DNA of 64,000 nucleotides from contig NZ_CP007445.1 of assembly GCF_000599985.1 (NCBI RefSeq), positions 1,302,001 to 1,366,000 on the forward strand, in the 5' to 3' direction. The translations under genes and the position numbers were made by a program. Positions 27,661-36,892 of this stretch are shown piece after piece (the first letter of the stretch is position 1; the number at the start of each line of letters is the position of its first letter). The notes below the pieces were generated by a model. That model made no database searches. It saw only the letters and a program-made list of their open reading frames with translations, and was not told where the DNA came from. The DNA comes from Gilliamella apicola. Lineage in GTDB: Bacteria; Pseudomonadota; Gammaproteobacteria; Enterobacterales; Orbaceae.

Positions 27661-28491
27661 ATAAAATAGATTACAAAAATAAATATTTATGAGCACAATG
27701 ACAGGTTTCTGTTCTTGTTTCATTCCAAATAGTTGAAAGCATGATGAGTTAAACTAAATCAAATCTTAACTAATAACCAACCGTTTTTTGTAGTTGCCTA
27801 TTAGGTTGAATATTGGTCATAAATTTTCTTATAATTTTGTTATTCTATATATAAATGTGCCATTGTATTTTAAGCAAGAGCACATTTTATATAAATGAAT
27901 TCATTGATTGCTATAATATTAAAATCTATTATCTTGAACTATTAGTAAATATAGAGGCTTTATTTTGTTATCATCAAGATCATTAATCGCTAAATAGATT
28001 GATTGACTTACGCTTTACTACTGCTTGACAAGATTATATTTTTTGAAATATCACCACTTTTTCATACAACAAAATTAAGTGGTAGTCATATATGTTGTAC
28101 CAATACACATAGGCAGGAAAACGTTGGTGTAATTTATTTGTATTGCTAATTTTTTTATAAATTCAGTTATAAATGTTGCTTCATCAACCTCAACATCATA
28201 AGGGAATAGTTTATTTCTTAACAAGTGAGTTACAATAAATACATCAAAACAACGATTGAGTAATTGACTATCAAACTTTCCCCTTTGTCTGGATGAACAT
28301 GAACTCCAGTTGATAATATTCTATTAGTTCTTAGAACCTTTATACTTTTTCTACCCATCAAATACTGATGGGTATTAATTTTATAAAGATATATAAATCT
28401 TCCTACCTAAAGACTTCTTTTAGTAATAAAGTATCAACATCATATAATTTTAAATTTTCTTAATTAGTTATAGTTTTAGGATTTATCATAT
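27661..28491 (-). other. Gene-poor stretch with a decayed minus-strand gene
   Basis: 831 bases. The minus strand 28287-28075 is open for 70 codons to TAA (QRGKFDSQLLNRCFDVFIVT, then LRNKLFPYDVEVDEATFITE, then INYTNVFLPMCIGTTYMTTT). The end V-F-L-P-x-x-I-G faintly recalls PIG-L-type deacetylases (x-x-P-L-G-I-G-x-H-x-D-H), but the histidines are gone; I do not insist on it. Upstream H-V-H-P-D in another frame fits the same idea. Dead gene, family uncertain. Confidence 0.35.
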
Positions 28492-29709
28492 TTAACCAAT
28501 GGAAGTCGAAGTTCTTTTCTTTTTTGATAGCGAAATGAAACACAATAAAGATGCAAATGTTAAAATAGCTACAACCGCCCAAACTGCTCCCCATCCATAG
28601 CTATGTGCAATATTGGATACTAGAATAGGTGTTAAAAAATAAGCAAAAAATACTGTGCTACCAACCATACCCAATGCAGTTCCTGCTCTTTCAACACCAG
28701 CTTTTACAGCTGCTTCTGTATAAGCAAGACCGTGCCATGCATGTCCAAATAAACCCGTTAATACAAGAAAAGTGACACCCAAGTAAGTGTTATTCACCAT
28801 TAAACAAAGTATAAAAGAAGCAATTCCACTTAGTACGGCATAATGCTTTAATAAAGAAATACGATTCTTTTTCCGGTCAGTATAAAAACCTGACCAAATT
28901 CTGAGAATTCCACCACCTATTTGAACACCAATGAGAGTGATAGAGATCAAAGTTAAATTGATATCGAGAACATCTCTCATATAAACGCCTCCAAAGGTAA
29001 GTACTGCCATTTGCGGTACAGTTAGAAAGCCTGCGGCGATAACAACTTTCCAGACGTCAGCACTTTTCAGTGGTGACACGGTTATAGTAGATGTTCTTTC
29101 ATTTTGGAATTCATTTTGTTTAGAGTTAATAAAAAACAAAACAGCAAAACCGACAGTTAAACCTATTACAGCTAAGGCTAAAAAAGTCACTTCAAAACCA
29201 TATGAATAAGCTAGCCAAGGAAGTAAACCAGTACCAATTGCCCCACCTACTGGAATTGCAGTTTGGCGAACACTCATAGCAAAGCCCCGCTCACTATCAT
29301 CGAACCATTGCATTATTGTTCGACCTGATGACGAGTTAATACTACCGCCACATGCTCCAGCCATTGCCAAAGCAGCTCCTAAGTGTAAATATTTAATCCC
29401 ACTATTTGAATTTCCTGGTGTAAGCCATAATGCTATAACGACAAATACTAGTGTTGATGACCATAGTCCTAAAATTAGAACTGTCTTATCGCCTAAATTA
29501 TCCGTGATAATTCCCCAAACTATCTCAGAAGCTGCAACACCAAGTCCCATTGAACCTAATACAAAACCAAGTTCATGCAATGAAAAATTGTAAGATTCTC
29601 GCATTAAAATTCCAGTTATAGGAATGCCAGCAAACCCCATTGCGAATGTTGCTTGTGCCAACACTCCGATTCCAAGCACAAACCAACGATAATTATTTGT
29701 TTTATTCAT
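28492..29709 (-). CDS. MFS transporter
   Basis: 405 residues, twelve hydrophobic segments. The loop after TM2 reads VWGIITDNLGDKTVLILGLW (motif A-like), and SVRQTAIPVGGAIGTGLLPW is in the TM5 region. It follows a decayed gene (29761-30216) on the same strand by 51 bases and is divergent from GAPDH at 30411. A palindrome like the one before GAPDH precedes this operon, so both sides are probably controlled by the TetR-type protein at 31441. The substrate is unknown. Confidence 0.88.
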   Translation of the reverse strand: MNKTNNYRWFVLGIGVLAQATFAMGFAGIPITGILMRESYNFSLHELGFVLGSMGLGVAASEIVWGIITDNLGDKTVLILGLWSSTLVFVVIALWLTPGNSNSGIKYLHLGAALAMAGACGGSINSSSGRTIMQWFDDSERGFAMSVRQTAIPVGGAIGTGLLPWLAYSYGFEVTFLALAVIGLTVGFAVLFFINSKQNEFQNERTSTITVSPLKSADVWKVVIAAGFLTVPQMAVLTFGGVYMRDVLDINLTLISITLIGVQIGGGILRIWSGFYTDRKKNRISLLKHYAVLSGIASFILCLMVNNTYLGVTFLVLTGLFGHAWHGLAYTEAAVKAGVERAGTALGMVGSTVFFAYFLTPILVSNIAHSYGWGAVWAVVAILTFASLLCFISLSKKKRTSTSIG

Positions 29710-29760
29710 ATATTTATATTTCCTTAATTAATAGTTTAAATTTAGTGTTTTAGATTCTGT

Positions 29761-30216
29761 TTATAGATGACGCAATTTTATTGCTCGACTCGTTATGCCT
29801 TTTAGCTCAAGTAGAAAAATCACACTTTTGATTAATAAAGTGAACTGTTTAATCATTTCTTCAATAGATTGTCAGCAAGTGATGTTATATTTATTTGCTA
29901 GGCAAATATCATTATCTGTAGCCACGATCTCAATAGTGCCATTTTTACTTCTACTAATAGCATCAAATACAAGCTCAAGATCTTTATTCAATGCTCTAGA
30001 AAATCTTGTAATTTCAGACCAAGTAACGCTCCGACAAATCAATTTTATTGCTTCAAAATCAAATATAGATGAAGCTGAAAATCCTTATTCGATATGATTA
30101 ACTCCAAGTGACTTTAACTTTAGAGTTATTAGTGGTTTATGTATTAGATTCATCACATTTTGTGATGTTTGTTCCTTATCATTTGACGTTGTATCTAAAA
30201 TTGATGTTTTTTTCAT
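29761..30216 (-). pseudogene. Decayed gene upstream of the MFS exporter, two in-frame stops
   Basis: The minus strand from ATG 30216 reads 151 codons to TAA at 29761-29763, broken by TAA after NHIE and TGA after YNITC. Pieces are MKKTSILDTTSNDKEQ, GFSASSIFDFEAIKLICRSV, TWSEITRFSRALNKDLELVF and IVATDNDICLANKYN. The coding sense is strong and the frame is unchanged, so only two point mutations killed it. The family is not recognised. The plus-strand open frame 29795-30097 is its shadow. Confidence 0.6.
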
Positions 30217-30248
30217 TTTACAATTTCCAATTTTTCATTATAATAAAA

Positions 30249-30266
30249 ATACATACTATTATGTAT
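30249..30266. promoter_or_regulatory. Probable TetR operator on the exporter side
   Basis: ATACATA-CTAT-TATGTAT, perfect 7-base arms, 33 bases upstream of the decayed gene that leads the MFS operon. It shares ACATACTATTA-GTAT with the palindrome at 30373-30392 before GAPDH. Two matching palindromes, one per divergent promoter, suggest one dimeric regulator. Confidence 0.6.
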
Positions 30267-30372
30267 AGTTAATGGATTTACTAAGGCTTGTACACTATTA
30301 AATTAAACTAATTTTAATGCATTGATTAATAGTAATAATTTAAGTTTAATGTAATTAAATAATTTAATTAAT

Positions 30373-30392
30373 AACATACTATTAAGTATGTT
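30373..30392. promoter_or_regulatory. Probable TetR operator on the GAPDH side
   Basis: AACATACT-ATTA-AGTATGTT, perfect 8-base arms, ending 18 bases before the GAPDH start, so binding would block transcription or initiation. The regulator is most likely the TetR-type protein encoded downstream of GAPDH. Confidence 0.65.
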
Positions 30393-30410
30393 TTAATTTA
30401 AAAGGAGATA

Positions 30411-31412
30411 ATGATGACAAATGTAGCTATTAATGGTTTTGGTCGTATTGGACGAAGTTTTATACGTGCATTGCAAGAGAGTTCGAATGATATCAAAGTC
30501 GTTGCAATCAATGATTTAGGCTCAATTGAGCAACTAGCTCATCTTTTAAAATATGACACAGCTTTTGGACGTTTTACTAAAAGTATTGAAGTAAAAAAAG
30601 ATTATTTAGTTATTGATGGTCACGAAATTGTTGTTTACCAAGAACGTTATCCTGAAAATCTTCCATGGGCTAAACATAAAATTGATGTTGTTCTTGAATC
30701 GACAGGTAAATTTAATGATGGAAAAAAAGCACAAGCACACATAAAAGCTGGGGCTAAAAAGGTTCTGATTTCCGCACCAGCCTCAAATGTTGATTTGACT
30801 ATTGTACAAGGCGTGAATAACCATATGTACAATAGGAATGAACATCACATCATTTCAAATGCTTCATGTACTACAAATTGTTTAGCACCTTTAGTAAAAG
30901 TAATACATGAAAATTTTGTTATTAAATCAGGGTTTATGACTACTATTCATGCTTATACTCAAGATCAGAATCTTCAGGATGGTCCACATCGAGATATGAG
31001 GCGAGCACGTAGTGCAGCTCAAAATATCGTCCCGACGTCAACGGGTGCAGCACAATCAATTGGTATAGTTATACCTGAATTAAATGGAAAACTAGATGGT
31101 GGTTCGATACGAGTTCCAGTTATCACAGGCTCAATGATAGATTTGACAGTAGAACTAGAGAAAGAAGTGACAGCACAATTAGTAAATAATACTATTAAGG
31201 ACGCTGTTAGATCCGAAGAAATGGAGGGTATTCTTGTTTACACCGAAGATGAAATTGTTTCATCTGATATTATTCAAAATCCAGCTTCTTCCATTTTTGA
31301 CTCTAAACTGACTAAAGTTATAGATGGTAAATTACTCAAAGTTGTTAGTTGGTATGATAATGAATGGGGGTTTTCAAATCGTTTAGTGGATACAATATTG
31401 CAAATGAAATAA
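30411..31412 (+). CDS. gap: Type I glyceraldehyde-3-phosphate dehydrogenase, probably an extra copy
   Basis: 333 residues, full length. NAD-binding INGFGRIGR and IND near the start; catalytic Cys153 in SNASCTTNCLAP; TTIHAYTQDQ, RRARSAAQNIVPTSTGAA and the C-terminal W-Y-D-N-E-W-G are all intact. It catalyses NAD-dependent oxidation of glyceraldehyde 3-phosphate in glycolysis. ATG 30411 is followed by a second ATG at 30414 with better spacing to AAGGAG. The setting (own TetR, operators, divergent exporter) is unlike a housekeeping gapA and suggests an inducible copy, for instance insensitive to a GAPDH inhibitor. Inference only. Confidence 0.92.
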   Translation: MMTNVAINGFGRIGRSFIRALQESSNDIKVVAINDLGSIEQLAHLLKYDTAFGRFTKSIEVKKDYLVIDGHEIVVYQERYPENLPWAKHKIDVVLESTGKFNDGKKAQAHIKAGAKKVLISAPASNVDLTIVQGVNNHMYNRNEHHIISNASCTTNCLAPLVKVIHENFVIKSGFMTTIHAYTQDQNLQDGPHRDMRRARSAAQNIVPTSTGAAQSIGIVIPELNGKLDGGSIRVPVITGSMIDLTVELEKEVTAQLVNNTIKDAVRSEEMEGILVYTEDEIVSSDIIQNPASSIFDSKLTKVIDGKLLKVVSWYDNEWGFSNRLVDTILQMK

Positions 31413-31440
31413 TTATTTAATATGATCATACCATCTTAGG

Positions 31441-32031
31441 GTGGTATGTCATTCTGTCGCAAAAATGAATACAAAACGAAATTCAAAAGAAAAACTAATC
31501 AAAGCTATGGCTGTTCTCTTGTTAGAGAAAGGTCTAGCCAATACAAGCCCAAATGATATTTTGACTCGAGCAGAAGTTGGTCAAGGTAGCCTGTATCATT
31601 ATTTTCAGGGTAAAGAAGATTTATCACTAGCAGCAATAAAATATAATGTAGAGCAATTAGTTAATTTCAATACGTTAGTTTTAAGTTCTGATAAAAATGC
31701 ATATGATAAACTTTCAGATCTTTTATTAAAATCCCGTAATATTGATAGAGGGTGTTTAGTTGGTCAACTTGCTCGGGATAGAGCGATTATGGAAAATAAA
31801 GGTTTAGCTGCGGAAGTTAATCGTGGATTTGAGTCAATGAAACAAACTTTAGAAAGCATCATAAAAGTTGGGATTTCTGAAGGTACTATCTCTAATATTC
31901 TCGCTCCGTTAGAGGCCGTTACACTTATTATGTCTACTTCGCAAGGTGCTTATATTATAGCAAAAGGATTGCAAGATGATTCCTATTTCTACTTAGCTAT
32001 TAATACACTATTGAAAATATTTACTCCATAA
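31441..32031 (+). CDS. TetR-family transcriptional regulator
   Basis: 196 residues from GTG 31441, or 188 from ATG 31465 (MNTKRNSKEKL), which looks the more natural start. The helix-turn-helix is ANTSPNDILTRAEVGQGSLY then HYFQGKEDLSLAAI, of the YxAF/LmrA-like TetR group. It follows GAPDH by 28-52 bases, probably in the same transcript. An inverted repeat CATACCA-8-TGGTATG lies between the genes at about 31425-31446. It is the likely regulator of GAPDH and the divergent exporter. Confidence 0.9.
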   Translation: MVCHSVAKMNTKRNSKEKLIKAMAVLLLEKGLANTSPNDILTRAEVGQGSLYHYFQGKEDLSLAAIKYNVEQLVNFNTLVLSSDKNAYDKLSDLLLKSRNIDRGCLVGQLARDRAIMENKGLAAEVNRGFESMKQTLESIIKVGISEGTISNILAPLEAVTLIMSTSQGAYIIAKGLQDDSYFYLAINTLLKIFTP

Positions 32032-32045
32032 CAGCATGTTATAAT

Positions 32046-33125
32046 TCAGATCTCTTTTGGCCAATGCCCAGTAGTTTCACATAACCACTTTAAAACACGT
32101 TTAGTATAGGAGCGATCATTAAGATATGAAAATAGTGTATAGAATAGTAGAAAGAGTAATGGAATAATCTGTGCTAACGGTAATATCCATAAAAAACCAT
32201 TTATTATTGAATCAAGTTTTTGAGATGGTAGTATTACTAATAATATAAATGCAATTGGTGCAGAGATGCTATAAAAATACCAATAACGTAATAAAGTTTT
32301 TGCTTTTTGTTTACTTATCCAAACACAATGAGTAATTAAATAGCTTGAACCGTCGGTATGATTGAAAATTCCTTGAATTTTGTTATTTTCAAATATTAAG
32401 CTGAGTTTATCTCCTGATGCAATAAAAGTCGGATGGCAAAAATAATAAATAACAGGTATAAAATAATTAGTTAAATCATATTCATTGAATGATAATCTAA
32501 CACCGTTGAAATCAAATGATAACCTTGTTCCTCGAGAAATTAATGATGAGTCTATATTAGTAGCAATTCCTTCATATACAGGTAAGTCTGTTAATGAACA
32601 ACTTAAGGTTTTGCGATTTTTTGAAAGCGGACTTTTCATAAAACTTAGATCACTTTGTTTTAGTCTATGATAACGCTTCCGTAAAAAAATTTGTTTAGGT
32701 AAAAACAAATTTATTAAACGAAATAAAGTTCTACAAATACACCACATCAAAATAAAAATTAGCCCAAAGGATAAAAGTATTGTTATTAACTGAAGATCAA
32801 ACCAAAATCCTACCAAGATAAAAAATGGTATAAGTAATGTATAGCGGTGTGGAATACAATAATGTAATTTATCTCGAATAGCCAAGTCCCCTTTCCATGA
32901 AACTAGCCAGTGAAGCCAAAAAGTGCCATCATTAAGTGCATGAGAGCCAATATGGATAACATCACCTTCTTCCAAATTATCTAAGATGTTAACATCAATA
33001 AATTGGTATTCATAAAAAAAATATACTCCGTTATCAGTAATAATACGATAACAATTAGTAGTTTCATGAGGAATGCAGTCATATTGATAAAATTTAGCAG
33101 TATTAAATTGGCAATTATTTTTCAT
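32046..33125 (-). CDS. Hypothetical membrane protein
   Basis: 359 residues. Two hydrophobic pairs are visible: about residues 93-140 (TLLIPFFILVGFWFDLQLIT, ILLSFGLIFILMWCICRTLF) and about 285-335. Between and before them are soluble strand-rich parts. The N-terminal half has the pattern DNGVYFFYEYQFIDVNILDN, with a D-V-I-H-I-G-S-H end like a small beta domain. No family is recognised. It is convergent with the TetR gene, 14 bases apart, and stands alone. Confidence 0.6.
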   Translation of the reverse strand: MKNNCQFNTAKFYQYDCIPHETTNCYRIITDNGVYFFYEYQFIDVNILDNLEEGDVIHIGSHALNDGTFWLHWLVSWKGDLAIRDKLHYCIPHRYTLLIPFFILVGFWFDLQLITILLSFGLIFILMWCICRTLFRLINLFLPKQIFLRKRYHRLKQSDLSFMKSPLSKNRKTLSCSLTDLPVYEGIATNIDSSLISRGTRLSFDFNGVRLSFNEYDLTNYFIPVIYYFCHPTFIASGDKLSLIFENNKIQGIFNHTDGSSYLITHCVWISKQKAKTLLRYWYFYSISAPIAFILLVILPSQKLDSIINGFLWILPLAQIIPLLFLLFYTLFSYLNDRSYTKRVLKWLCETTGHWPKEI

Positions 33126-34600
33126 TTTATATTCTTATTTCAGATCTTGAATCTACTTCTTTTCCTATTTGTCGTTTTACCTGAATAGTTGAAATAGTGG
33201 TATTACTTCATTTTATAGCAAATTAATTTAATTATTTTACCTAGTTATTCTGAAATTTAATAGATTATTAATGGTATAAATGTGAACAGCATTTAAAAAA
33301 TATTAACTTATACAATCCTTTTATCGAAAAAAGAAGATAATTATAAATGACAATAACATGATGATAATTTTTGTTTTGATTGTCTCAAATTCCATATCTC
33401 AATAAAATGTTGACGCAATGTTGTTAATGGCTTTTGTACATAAGTATTATGTTAAAAAGTTATTCAACTCTATTTATATAAATAACCATCATAATAAAAC
33501 ACCTATAGCCATTTCATTAATTGTATTCAATAAAATTTTTCAATAAAACCAATGCAAAAAAACTTATGAAGTAATTTTTTTATAAGAGATTTCAGACTTT
33601 TGTCCAATTTTATAGCTTTGTAATAAATAAAGTACCAACAGACTATAGAATAATGGTTCAGTGATGATGACGACTTAAAAAAGCCTGACCATTCAAATAT
33701 AATTCTAACTATAATAAGGCAACTCATGATTAGGAGATATATTAAAGCCCGATTACAGGGTAATTAAATAAACGTCATAAAATGAAAGAGATATATTCCA
33801 TAAACATTGATAGCTTTCGAGAAAAATTTTTGATATTAGTCCACTTGCCCTTAAATAACAGTTTAATTGATATTATAAGTTAAGTCTTTTAGCTAAACAT
33901 AAACATAGAATACCGTTATACAGTGGGTCTTAGCTTATTTTTAATTTAATAAATAATCAGTTATTTATTCTAATTTTTCATATAGGTTAATTATTTAAAT
34001 TTGATTTAAACATAAAAATTTTTCATCTGGTTTATTTGATTATTTTTTAAACTCAATATAAAACGAATAAGAAATATTTTTAATACTTACTTAATATTTT
34101 TGTAAAAATTATTCAGGAGTCTATGTCATTTCAATGTTAATTCTAAATGTAATTTATTTTCAAAATTAATTTATAAAAGGGATAAATTTATTAACATTTT
34201 GATGAATTGGAATTGTATTAGTTTTTTCTTTTAAAGAAGTTAATATAGATATTACTAGTTGAATATTCTAATTATGGGTTTTTATCTAACTTAACTAACT
34301 TTTTAATCTGAATAAAAATCGTACGGCAATTGGTTGTTATACTGTTAAGTTTAATTCAGTCATATTTTTTTTAAAAATAAACAAAAGTCATCAAAAATTT
34401 TGTTTTTATTGAGAAATCATATTTTTTCAGTGTCTCTTTCTTTTACGAGACAATGTTTTACTATTTATAATTAATATTGTAGATAAAAATATTAATAATC
34501 ATAGAGTAAGCAATTTAATTTTAGAAATCCTATTGTTTTCCATTTTAGTAATAAATACTTTATAATATCAACAAATTATTGATTAGAGAGTAATGCATTC
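33126..34600. other. Gene-free 1.5-kb stretch
   Basis: Extremely AT-rich with stops in every frame. Short coding-like pieces such as DDDLKKPDHSNIILTII near 33665-33720 (plus) could be debris, but no family can be supported. The frames 33527-33727 (minus) and 33003-33188 (plus) are not convincing genes. The last part must contain the promoter of the LysR gene at 34601. Confidence 0.35.
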
Positions 34601-35503
34601 ATGAATATCAAACAACTTAAATACTTTCAGATACTCGCTAAAAATCAACACTACACTTATACTTCAGAATATTTTTCCATTAGTCAACCAAGTCTTAGTC
34701 ATGCGATTGCAGAATTAGAGAAAGAGATTGGTATCAAATTATTTCAAAAAAAGGGACGTAATGTAGAACTAACTAAAGAAGGCGAACAGTATCTCATCTA
34801 CGTTAATCAAGCATTACAATCACTAAATGAAGGTGAACAATTTATTAAAGAATTAACTAGCATATCGCATGGACATATTCGATTAGCTTTTGTTTATTCA
34901 TTAAGTATGGGATATATACCAAAGATTATTAAAGCTTTTACTAGCTTACCTGAATATAAAAATATTTCATTTTCCTTTTATGAAGATTTGAGTGCAAATA
35001 TTGTTCAAGAACTTAAAAGTAAACGTTATGATATCGGATTATGCTCTTATTTGCATGATGACCCAGAAATTGAATTCACTCGTTTAGCTAAGCAAGAAAT
35101 TGTATTTATTATTTCTAATGAGAATCCATTATCTAAGCGAAAAAAACTGGACTTAAAAGATATAGCTAATGAACCGGTAATTTTATATACCGAACGTAGT
35201 GGAATGAAAGGTTATTTGGACAACATCATCAATGAATCAGGTGTTAAATTAACTAATGTTGTTAGTCGGGTTGAAAGTGAAAATGCAATGATTGGTTTAG
35301 TATCTATCAATTATGGTATTGGTATGATGATTAATGTATCCGTTCCAGAACAAGCCAATGTTTCATTAATACCGATGAATAAAAATCGCCAAAAACGAGA
35401 AATCTATGTGGCAACGGTTAAAAATAGACCGCTAATGCCTGTCGCTCAAAAATTTTATCGATTTTTAACCCAATATTGTGGAGATAGTTTTTTTAATAAT
35501 TAA
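34601..35503 (+). CDS. LysR-family transcriptional regulator (CynR/CidR-like)
   Basis: 300 residues. Helix-turn-helix HYTYTSEYFSISQPSLSHAI then AELEKEIGIKLFQKKGRNVE. The substrate-binding domain includes HGHIRLAFVYSLSMGYIPKI and RYDIGLCSY. GAGAG precedes the ATG. It heads the hydroaromatic cluster, 153 bases ahead of an aldo/keto reductase on the same strand, so it may sense quinate, shikimate or an intermediate; the sequence alone does not show this. Confidence 0.9.
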   Translation: MNIKQLKYFQILAKNQHYTYTSEYFSISQPSLSHAIAELEKEIGIKLFQKKGRNVELTKEGEQYLIYVNQALQSLNEGEQFIKELTSISHGHIRLAFVYSLSMGYIPKIIKAFTSLPEYKNISFSFYEDLSANIVQELKSKRYDIGLCSYLHDDPEIEFTRLAKQEIVFIISNENPLSKRKKLDLKDIANEPVILYTERSGMKGYLDNIINESGVKLTNVVSRVESENAMIGLVSINYGIGMMINVSVPEQANVSLIPMNKNRQKREIYVATVKNRPLMPVAQKFYRFLTQYCGDSFFNN

Positions 35504-35656
35504 TTTTATGTTACTATTCATACGATTATTTAATAAATATTGTTATTTGTATAGATAATTTAAATATATTTGTTAAATGATAAACTACTTAAAACAACAT
35601 ATATTGTTTTAAAAATTGATTAATATCTGTCGCTAAAATAATTTGATGAGAAAAAA

Positions 35657-36496
35657 ATGGCATCTTTAATTAAAAAAATTAGCTTAAGCAATTGTGTATC
35701 AATCGAACAGTTAGGTTTCGGCACTTTTAAAATTGTTGATCAGCAAGAAGCTAATAACGCTGTCATGACAGCCTTAAGTAATGGTTATCGTTCATTTGAT
35801 ACTGCTCAGCTTTATAATAACGAAAAAGTACTTGGTGAAGCTTTTGTCAATTCAGGTGTTGCAAGGCAAGAACTATTTCTAACGACTAAAGTAAGTAACC
35901 TTAATCAAGGTTATGAGCAAACGTTAAAATCCTTTGAACAATCCTTAAAAGATTTACAAACGGATTATTTAGATCTTTTCCTAGTCCATTGGCCATTGAA
36001 AAATCACTTCTTTGATACATGGAAAGCCATTGAACAACTATATGAAAATAAAATGGTTCGCGCAATTGGCGTTTGTAACTTTCATCAATCCCATTTTGAA
36101 TTGTTGAAAACTCGTGCAAATATCAAACCAATGATTAATCAAATTGAGATTCACCCTTATTTAGTACAAAAAGAATTAATAGAATATTTAAACAAAGAAC
36201 AAATTGCGATCGAAGCTTGGAGTCCTCTGGCTCGTGGGCGTGTTGTTGAAGAACCATTATTGATAGATATTGGTCAAAAATATCAAAAATCATCTTCACA
36301 AGTAACCTTACGTTGGCATGTTCAAAAAGATCTTATTGTCATTCCTAAATCGGTTAATCCTCTACGTATCGCTGAAAATATGCAAATTTTTGATTTTGAA
36401 TTAACCGACACCGAAATGCAGCAAATTGATAGTTTAAATGAAGATTTTAGAACTGGGCCAAACCCTGATAATGTTTATCAGAAAAATGGTTTTTAA
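35657..36496 (+). CDS. Aldo/keto reductase, 2,5-diketogluconate reductase-like
   Basis: 279 residues, a typical AKR5-type length. The catalytic tetrad is visible: Asp48 and Tyr53 in SFDTAQLYNNE, Lys78 in TTKV, His111 in LVHWP. The NADPH-binding end is P-K-S-V-N-P-L-R-I-A-E-N. It reduces small aldehydes or ketones with NADPH in the cytosol; the true substrate is open. It follows a LysR gene and precedes aroL, so a role in handling sugar-derived or cyclic keto acids of this cluster is possible. Confidence 0.9.
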   Translation: MASLIKKISLSNCVSIEQLGFGTFKIVDQQEANNAVMTALSNGYRSFDTAQLYNNEKVLGEAFVNSGVARQELFLTTKVSNLNQGYEQTLKSFEQSLKDLQTDYLDLFLVHWPLKNHFFDTWKAIEQLYENKMVRAIGVCNFHQSHFELLKTRANIKPMINQIEIHPYLVQKELIEYLNKEQIAIEAWSPLARGRVVEEPLLIDIGQKYQKSSSQVTLRWHVQKDLIVIPKSVNPLRIAENMQIFDFELTDTEMQQIDSLNEDFRTGPNPDNVYQKNGF

Positions 36497-36741
36497 AATT
36501 TTAGATGTGTAATCTATAAGGCATTATTTTTTAGAATAATATTAATAGTGATATTCTATTTATTAATAATAGATTACATACTCTTTTCGCTCTTATTGCT
36601 AGAAAATCCTATCCTATAAATCATTTCTCATAACTACATTACTAGTTAATCTAGTCAATTTCTATTTTTTTAGATATTGAAAGCTAAGATTACTTTTATT
36701 TCAAATGTATTGCAAACAATTATTAATAAGATAGTTTTTAA
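36497..36741 (+). other. Intergenic region between aldo/keto reductase and aroL
   Basis: AT-rich, no gene. GGCATTATTTTTTAGAATAATATT just after the reductase is only weakly hairpin-like. Confidence 0.3.
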
Positions 36742-36759
36742 TGTAAAAAAATATTTACA
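36742..36759. promoter_or_regulatory. TyrR box (perfect) upstream of aroL
   Basis: TGTAAA-AAAATA-TTTACA matches the TyrR consensus TGTAAA-N6-TTTACA exactly. In E. coli aroL is repressed by TyrR with aromatic amino acids. It lies 134 bases before the aroL start. Confidence 0.8.
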
Positions 36760-36816
36760 TGCGTTTGATATTTAACTATTTGATATATTTATAATTTATA
36801 AAAATTTTTAATTATG

Positions 36817-36856
36817 TGTAAATATTTGTTGCATTTGTGTATATTAAGAATAACAT
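36817..36856 (+). promoter_or_regulatory. Probable aroL promoter with overlapping weak TyrR box
   Basis: A second, weaker TyrR-like box, TGTAAA-TATTTG-TTGCAT (36817-36834), overlaps a -35 candidate TTGCAT (36829-36834), which is followed after 16 bases by TAACAT (36851-36856). A strong box plus a weak box over the promoter is the usual layout for tyrosine-dependent TyrR repression. Confidence 0.6.
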
Positions 36857-36892
36857 ATAAGTGTATTATGTTATTGATGTGAGATTATAAAA

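Noticed and set aside
29795..30097. 100-codon open frame on the plus strand with a hydrophobic middle
   Set aside because: It is antisense to the minus-strand gene 29761-30216, which has better codon composition and only two stops.
28492..31412. ArsJ-type arsenate detoxification pair (GAPDH plus MFS exporter) near an ArsR gene
   Set aside because: The MFS protein does not resemble ArsJ as I remember its N-terminus, the ArsR gene is 3 kb away without a CVC metal box, and the nearest regulator is a TetR. A database comparison could still reopen it.
33527..33727. 66-codon minus-strand frame in the 33-34.6 kb gap
   Set aside because: No ribosome site, biased composition from AT-rich DNA, no family resemblance.
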